This document shows positions 53,990 through 60,497 of a DNA stretch of 60,497 nucleotides, piece by piece. Source of the DNA: Branchiostoma floridae (lineage: Eukaryota > Chordata > Leptocardii > Amphioxiformes > Branchiostomatidae); contig NC_049980.1 of NCBI RefSeq assembly GCF_000003815.2, positions 6,016,030-6,076,526 on the forward strand. Direction: 5' to 3'. Under the pieces are notes generated by a model. The model was not told the origin of the DNA. It was given only the letters and a program-made list of their open reading frames with translations, and made no database searches. Position numbers and translations under genes: made by a program. Within the stretch, counting starts at the first letter, position 1, and every line of letters begins with the position of its first letter.

Positions 53990-55600
53990 CAATTTAAGGA
54001 TCCCACATTCTCTATTTATCTACAAATGTATATCGTCAAAAAATGATATAGATTTTATTGTCATTTGCAAGTTCATGCCCAAAAGCTAATTTCAAGTATG
54101 ACTGGGCTTGGGAAGGTTGTAATTAGAGTAGACATGCAATGTCATGTGACTACAACAGTGGTTTACATTTTATTATTGTATTCTTAAAACTACTAGTATT
54201 TCAAATACTAGTGTTTTTGCTAATATATCTATATAGACAATTTGGGTATACAATGTACTTTCAGTTCTTTTCTTGAAACCAAAGGAAGATGAAAAGGAAA
54301 TTGGAGCTGATGAGGCACATTGTAAGGTTACTGCATTATTCATGCCCTAATGGGCTAAGTACAGGCATACATGTATGTAATAAATTACATGTACATAGTT
54401 ACATGTTTGTTTTTGTATAGTGACAGGAGTACATGTAATACTATTTAAAACATGGGTTAGAAACCTACTCCTATACTTAGACACATGTCTGGATTCTTGT
54501 CTGTAGTTGGTGATAACTGTATTAGGTTGAGATGGATTTGTTACAAATAGAAGGGTCAATGCGCATATTAAGAAAAAGGAAATTTGCTGTACTGGGCATG
54601 CATGTACATTGTACAAAGTGAGGAAACCTTCCAACAATATGATTGAAACTTAGTGTTAATTTTTTAATCATATTGTGTTGGAAAGTGTCTATTGCTGCTA
54701 TACAAACTACAATGGAAAGAAAGCTTCTTTTCACATTCATAATGAGCACTAACCTCCAGAAGCTTTTAAGGGGGTATTTTTAAAAATCAATTCATGAATA
54801 CATAATTAGACTGTCACATTATTATCAATTGAAACATAACACCCCATTCTGGAGTGTAGTGCTGCTTCTATAATAATATATTATAGCTAAAATCAATGCT
54901 CTGAGCAATATTGTACATTAATTTGTTAGTTGATAGAAAAATACAAAAGTCTTAGAATAGAAATAATATTTTGTTACAGAATGGTGAATATAAAAGATTA
55001 CTTTTTACAATCAAAGTTTTGTATACTGAGGTGATGTACATGTACATATACTGCATTGTATATAAGAATATTCAAAACAAAATTGCTCTTTAAGAAGAAT
55101 TTATAGAATTTATTTGACCAAGCAAACACAATTTTCTGTGTTGTTGATTGTAACTGCAAGTAGGAGTAAGAGATAATGTTATGTGTTACAGTAGCAAATA
55201 TAGCAACAACTAAAGGGGTAATGTACATGTATTTGCTGACGTTTACAAGGTATTTTGCTATACAGTTGTCAAATGCTCCAAAAATTGTTTTTCACCTGCA
55301 GTAAGAATGCGATGTACGTTATGCATTTTGTAAAGCACCTATTCTCATAAATCTCAAGGGTCAGGCTTTGGCTGTGGCTTCCATGAATTAGTGTTGTTTT
55401 GCAATAAATTGGTTGCCTTGCATGTATCTTTGAGATTATTCTGATTGTTTATAAAATTATCAGTCATTGCAAAACTGTCCACACATAGAGTCAACATACA
55501 GTTCAACATAATGTCCTGAAAAGCACACACACTGGCACATGCACTCACAAACACACAATAATACACTCTTTTACGCACACTTGAGATGAAAAAAACACCT
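53990..55600. other. Intergenic, no gene
   Basis: AT-rich sequence with random ORFs. A MITE-terminus-like ACACCCCATTCTGGAGTG near 54840 resembles the window-start element. Confidence 0.5.
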
Positions 55601-55633
55601 TTTTCTCGATAATTTGCAGCATAACGATCAATC

Positions 55634-55639
55634 TTTATT
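55634..55639 (-). terminator. Candidate poly(A) signal of the minus-strand helical-protein gene
   Basis: AATAAA on the minus strand lies about 0.5 kb downstream of the stop at 56132, in AT-rich sequence consistent with a 3' UTR. There is an assembly gap in between. Confidence 0.4.
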
Positions 55640-56016
55640 CAATTTTCATGACAATCTGTACATATTTACATTAGTTATAGTTTATTGACTAAAATCTGAG
55701 CTGATTTCACTGCAAAATATAATACTGCTGTCTTTAAAAGGAATCTCTGTTACACACTTCAAGCAACACACTTGTATGTGTGCTCTGCAATGAATATCGC
55801 AAAGTTTATCTAGATATAGATACATACAAGTTTTATACTTGACAGGAAAGTTTGACAGAAATCTCACAACATAAAGTAGTAGACTCGCAAGTAAATACGA
55901 ACATGTTGTACTTGAAGTCCAACTTGGTACGATTTTATAATCGAATTGGTTTTGTTCTTCCAAAATACAATATTCCCATGTCCATTTATCGTGAAGTAGA
56001 ACATTGACATTCTTGA

Positions 56017-56116
56017 NNNNNNNNNNNNNNNNNNNNNNNNNNNNNNNNNNNNNNNNNNNNNNNNNNNNNNNNNNNNNNNNNNNNNNNNNNNNNNNNNNNN
56101 NNNNNNNNNNNNNNNN
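56017..56116. other. Assembly gap (100 N)
   Basis: A run of N just 3' of the last coding exon of the minus-strand gene. Confidence 1.
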
Positions 56117-56131
56117 AAAATTGTAAAGCTG

Positions 56132-56260
56132 TTAAGCCTTGATGGCGGAGGTTCTTGTGTCCTCCCTGACCACGCCCGGCAGGGGCGTGTGCGACTCCTC
56201 CCGTAAGGCCTTCGCAGCAGCCTCCGAAACTTCTCTGGCCGCTGACCCATCAAGCTGACC
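56132..56260 (-). CDS. Helical protein gene, last coding exon
   Basis: Minus strand, acceptor TTCCGTAG, then GQLDGSAAREVSEAAAKALR and an Arg/Thr/Pro-containing tail ending SAIKA before TAA. Phase 0 matches exon 57381-57560. High GC relative to flanks and Ala/Glu-rich helix-like composition support coding. Confidence 0.8.
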   Translation of the reverse strand, partial: GQLDGSAAREVSEAAAKALREESHTPLPGVVREDTRTSAIKA

Positions 56261-57380
56261 CTACGGAACACAAAGTACATGAAAAGTCAATAATTATCAT
56301 GATTATGTTACCTGCCAAATGCATGAAAACAATGCATGATCATGCATCAAAGCATCATTTTACATAATCAGGATCCAATTTCATTGATAAAAACAAATAT
56401 TTTCATGATTTGTTTTGATCGAAATCATAATTTTACATTGTGCATATCACAATATGATATAAAATCAAAATCAAGGGACACTCAAATCCAATTTTGATTG
56501 CTTAACTGTCATTAAATTTCATTATCAAAATACAAAATATTTTCATGATTTGTTTCAAATCATACTTTTACATTGTGCATATCACAAATTAAATGTGATA
56601 TCAAGGGAGACTTAAATACAATTATTATTGCTCGAATACAATTATGATTGCTCAATGGTTGTATAGAAGCAGGTCCAAACTGCCATAGATTGTCAAGCCC
56701 AGCAGCATACCCATTACACCACTGTATCACAGCAAATAACAGGAGCATGCACATTAGATTTCATTCTTAACACATAAGCACAACAATTACAGTTAGATAA
56801 ACACTGCACATCATTAGTTAACCAACCACAGGAAATGTTTTTCTTCAGAGTATTGACCAAGTTTGACCAAGTGTCAATCCCGACCCATGCATGCATTTAG
56901 CCACGCACATTGTAACTACCTGACACATCAGTCAGTGTGTCTCTCACTCAAGATGGTAACAAGGAATTGTCCTTGAAGATGGGTATCATAAATTATGCAG
57001 TAAGTAAAAACAGATTTTGAACGGTTTAAAACTGAATTATACATCAAAGTTTGTTTTCACATGTACTTCAATTTTCATCTCTGTTCAGTATACCCCATGT
57101 TGTAATATTACCATAATGATTGTTTTTCTGTGTTTGCAATACTACTAGACTGATTCCAGAACCCTTCTCACATAGAAATGCAAAATACAGACATAAAAGT
57201 GCGAATATGTGACAGACATGTAGCTACTCTCCCATTGGTCAAAGCGCTAATTGACATGCAATCATTAGTTGGCCTGCTATTTGTGATGTACAGTCAGGAT
57301 TGGTCGATGGCATGGATTTGCAATAAAGTTATCATTTAATGAATAACTGTAACATTATCATGTTTACATGTATAACTAAC

Positions 57381-57560
57381 CTTGAGAAATCCGGTGATTT
57401 CTCGGACTGCATCGTTCATGCCGTCCTGCAGGACCAGGATCCTCTTGCCCGTCTCCTGCCCGACCGCCTCCATGCGCGCCAGCCCCGCCTGGTTGTACGC
57501 ACCCCGCAGGTCGAAGTACTGCACCAGGGCCAGGTGCAGGCGGCTCTGCAACCCGGACAG
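57381..57560 (-). CDS. Helical protein gene, internal exon
   Basis: Minus strand, exactly 60 codons from LSGLQSRLHLALVQYFDLRG to DAVREITGFLK. Acceptor CCATTGCCAG, donor AAG|GTTAGT. It is rich in helix formers with heptad-like spacing. The protein family was not recognised. Confidence 0.85.
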
Positions 57561-57661
57561 CTGGCAATGGCAAACAGGAAAGAAATAGTCAATAATCAAA
57601 CGTAATACAAAATGAAAATTCCGTCATCCCTTCTTACCTTATATGAGCCTTGTTTTCCGTG

Positions 57662-57727
57662 CATGCATGTGTGTGTGTGTTTGAAAGTGTGTGTGTGTGT
57701 GTGTTTGTGAGTGTGTGTGTGTGTGTT
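57662..57727. repeat. (GT)n microsatellite
   Basis: GT-rich tract in an intron. Confidence 0.95.
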
Positions 57728-57864
57728 TGAGGACTGAATGTTGCAATTCTAAAGAAGGCTTTTAGAGGGCCCAAACTTATATCAGTTGCAAGATCTTAGT
57801 GGCAAGTAACAAATGAACACAGTTTAGTTTCCTACACTGTGCATTGTTCAAGAATTACGACCTT

Positions 57865-58553
57865 AAGCTACCCTTTCCTTAGTGCTGAATATCAAATTTC
57901 CATTGGTTAGCCCTCTCCTTAGTGCTGAATATCAAATTTCCATTGGTTAGTCCTCTCCTTAGTGCTGAATATCAAATTCCCATTGTTTAGTCCTCTCCTT
58001 AGTGCTGAATATCAAATTTCCATCGGTTAGCCCTCTCCTTAGTGCTGAATATCAAATTTCCATTGGTTAGCCCTCTCTTTGGTGCTGAATATCAAATTCC
58101 TATTGGTTAGCCCTCTCCTTGGTGCTGAATATCAAATTCCTATTGGTTAGCCCTCTCCTTGGTGCTGAATATCAAATTTCCATTGGTTAGCCCTCTCCTT
58201 AGTGCTGAATATCAAATTCCCATTGTTTAGCCCTCTCCTTGGTGCTGAATATCAAATTCCCATTGTTTAGCCCTCTCCTTGGTGCTGAATATCAAATTCC
58301 CATTGTTTAGCCCTCTCCTTGGTGCTGAATATCAAATCCCATTGGTTAGCCCTCTCCTTGGTGCTGAATATCAAATTCCCATTGTTTAGCCCTCTCCTTA
58401 GTGCTGGATATCAAATTCCCATTGTTTAGCCCTCTCCTTGGTGCTGAATATCAAATTCCCATTGTTTAGCCCTCTCCTTAGTGCTGAATATCAAGTTCCT
58501 ATTGGTTAGCCCTCTCCTTGGTGCTGAATATCAGATTCCCATTGGTTATGGTA
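57865..58553. repeat. 40-bp minisatellite, about 17 units
   Basis: The unit is CCCTCTCCTTAGTGCTGAAT followed by ATCAAATTTCCATTGGTTAG. Units differ by a few recurrent substitutions (AGTG/GGTG, GGTTAG/GTTTAG). It lies in an intron of the minus-strand gene. Confidence 0.97.
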
Positions 58554-58665
58554 TTTGTCACTATTAAGAACTCATGCTTGCCAACATTTATGAACTTCAA
58601 GGTTATATATCCTTGAATGTTACATAACACAAAATAGATACATAAAAACACACATTCTCTGAAGA

Positions 58666-58707
58666 GTCAGACATTTAAGATAGCTAAATGTATCTTTCAT
58701 CAGTGAC
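58666..58707 (-). ncRNA. Decayed hammerhead-like motif
   Basis: Minus strand: GTCA-CTGATGA, stem AGATA/TATCT, then TAAAT where GAAAC is expected, then GTC-TGAC. Length (42 nt), box order, stem II pairing and stem I match the three intact copies. The catalytic G12 position is lost, so no activity is expected. Confidence 0.45.
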
Positions 58708-58906
58708 TGACAATGAGTCTAAACAGGAACAGTGGCAAAGAAAATAAGTTACGATCCTTCAAATTCAAACTGCATTAAATTCACTAGTACCCATTTATTA
58801 AATGGCAAAAATTCTTGCAACTGACTTTTTTCAGTGACAAGATTAGGTTTGTGATTTTATTATTGTATCCAGTGGATTTTGTCTCTCAAAATCTTCAAGA
58901 CTGTAC

Positions 58907-59056
58907 CTCTTTAAGATCCTTGAGAGAAGACTCCATCTTGACCCTGGCGTCCATCTCCTGCAGCAGGGTGTCCTTGATGTCCAGTTTCTCATTCATCAGG
59001 CGACGGTACTCCTCAGCTACCTTCTTGTTGTACTGTAGAGCTCCCTCAAGGTCTTC
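58907..59056 (-). CDS. Helical protein gene, upstream internal exon
   Basis: Minus strand, exactly 50 codons from EDLEGALQYNKKVAEEYRRL to MESSLKDLKE. Acceptor GCCTACAG, donor GAG|GTACAG. Strongly coiled-coil-like, with regularly spaced Leu, Met and Val in a charged background. Phase 0 joins to 57381-57560. Earlier exons must lie beyond the right edge. Confidence 0.85.
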
Positions 59057-59129
59057 CTGTAGGCAGAGAACATCAACATCATTATCATCATCGGTCGACG
59101 AGATCACACATGTTCGTACATGTTTACAC

Positions 59130-59600
59130 ACGACGGGGTTATACCGCCCCTTGCGGGGTGACATTACCCTTTCGCTGGCTAATAACAAGATGGGGATGCG
59201 CCAGGTCTCTCGTCCGGGTGAATGATGTAAATCACGATGTGGCTGATACTGTATGGAGGTTTGCCAGGCCTCCATCCGGGTGATTTGAAGTGAATTATGA
59301 ACTACAGAGAGAAGGGTTTTGCTCCATCTCACACCGCACCATTGCATGTGTGGGGTTTCTTTAACGTGCATGGGGTGTGACTCTCCCCATACATGGGACC
59401 TACATCTAACATGACGGTCCTATCTGAGGGACGGCCCAAGCCAAAGCTAGGTACTCATTTTCACCTGAGTATAGTGAGGAAAGTCGTGTAAAGTGCCTTT
59501 CCCAAGGGCACAAGATCGGTGACACGGCAGCTGGATTTGAACTCGAGACCTCTCGGTCAGAAGGCAAACGCTATGCTGCTGCGCCACGCGATCCCACTAA
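59130..59600 (-). repeat. Full-length-looking tRNA-derived SINE
   Basis: On the minus strand the A-box-like GTGGCGCAGCAGCATAGC and B-box-like GAGTTCAAATCC form a tRNA-type head. CTTGTGCCCTTGGGAAAGGC and a long body containing CGTCCCTCAGATAGG follow, with direct and inverted small motifs near 59160-59270. Confidence 0.75.
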
Positions 59601-59609
59601 CATATTTTG

Positions 59610-60497
59610 CATGTAGACTGTCAGAATTTTGGTTGTCCCATCCTTTGCTGCAAAATGACTAATGGTCATACTATTATCCAACTAATCTGTCAGTCAAAAT
59701 AAACATCAAACCTTCTTGTTTAGAATGTGCTAAAATCAATGGATTCACGTTGCATTTAAAGAAACACAAATTTAAGAAAGTATAGACAGTTGGGAAAAAA
59801 GCGCCCTCTGGTGATTGTCTGGCCTGTCTGCAGGTCACACAATCCAGAAGAAAGGTTGAAGGAAAGCTGAGGTTCGCAGTTTACAATTTGTATGCGATGC
59901 ATTTGAAGTGTTATTCTGACATTTGAACAAACTTTAAGGTCAAGAACAGACTAATGTTTATTTGATTAATTTCCTTACACTGTTACATACTCACAATTAT
60001 GTATCACCAGTCTACTGGATGCCGTGGAGCCCCTACGACCACTGTGGTTATGGGCCGTGAGTGAGTGAGTGATACTCACAATAATCTTGCTGGCTTTGAT
60101 AATCTATTTTATCTCTTTCCTTTTACAGTACCAGAGTGACTGAGCACTGCTTTTTAGAAAGGTCCAGGGTAAATTAATACATGTACATACAAACAATACA
60201 CAATAACATACAACACAAAAACAGATTTATATCAAAATCGTTAGGCATCATGATTCCTGATATTTTCAATGTACTGTTATGTTCACGGTTTTCATGGTGA
60301 AGACTGTAACGTGAACTTATCATTACTGATAACAAATAATTCACAGCCTTTTTTTATGTACACTTGGCGCAACAGTGAACATTTAGTTCCGAGAACAAGT
60401 TAAATTTTCTCAGACCGTGAAAGTTTGGTACCGTGAAGACAAAGTGAATTACAGTACTGTATATCATCATGACATAGTCATATGTTATTTTTGCCAG
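59610..60497. other. No gene seen; degenerate MITE near right edge
   Basis: TACTGTTATGTTCACGG near 60274 and TTACAGTACTG near 60450 resemble the ends of the 50973-51224 repeat. No exon of the minus-strand gene was supported here. Confidence 0.4.

Noticed and set aside
60090-60120. Possible 24-nt exon (IIKASKII) on the minus strand with donor ATT|GTGAGT
   Set aside because: The upstream acceptor lacks a pyrimidine tract, and there is no phase or homology support.

Overview
This is a eukaryotic, intron-rich, repeat-laden window with no prokaryotic features. The density of short terminal-inverted-repeat elements, the tRNA-type SINEs, the CR1-like LINE, and the leucine-rich-repeat membrane receptor with a tyrosine-repeat tail all fit an invertebrate deuterostome, most likely a lancelet (Branchiostoma). 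That assignment is inference; no marker gene in the window proves it. Five runs of N are assembly gaps (2373-2568, 3692-3791, 37510-37609, 43156-44085, 56017-56116).

Protein-coding content is sparse. (1) A probable first coding exon of a minus-strand gene (88-186) runs off the left edge. (2) A minus-strand gene (13564-16476, with probable 5' UTR exons at 16477-16577 and 20867-20960) encodes a signal-peptide, leucine-rich-repeat, single-pass membrane protein. Its cytoplasmic tail carries tandem tyrosine motifs and 94-residue repeats. A 578-bp mariner-type element sits inside the last coding exon, cutting off the ancestral C-terminus, which survives at 12648-13031. (3) A plus-strand gene (31075-52265, 11 coding exons, 786 codons plus stop region by my splicing) encodes a cytoplasmic protein with a proline-rich stretch, a possible UPA-like region, an UNC5-type death domain and a C-terminal fibronectin type III domain. 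(4) Three 3'-terminal exons of a minus-strand helical, probably coiled-coil protein lie at 56132-59056.

The rest is mobile DNA. The most notable class is a family of 0.2-0.55 kb retroposons carrying hammerhead-type self-cleaving ribozyme motifs, as in Penelope-like elements. Three copies are each bounded by a perfect 13-bp target-site duplication (935-1161, 23355-23905, 40015-40318). There is also a ribozyme-less relative (25303-25435) and a decayed motif (58666-58707). Other elements include two or three foldback-type elements with internal tandem arrays (1527-4937, 26960-27363, 47231-48016), hAT-like and Harbinger-like MITEs with readable target duplications, a 5'-truncated CR1-like LINE with an intact reverse-transcriptase ORF inside an intron (33205-35040), older LINE fragments, and SINEs.

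Two structural oddities stand out in the death-domain gene. A near-identical 0.52-kb inverted repeat sits at the two ends of its 10.2-kb fourth intron. A 61-bp minisatellite follows its stop codon and is bracketed by a duplication of the terminal-exon/3' UTR sequence. Stretches not listed (most of 9.1-12.0, 16.6-18.1, 36.4-39.8, 40.5-43.1 and 53.9-55.6 kb) show no gene I can support.
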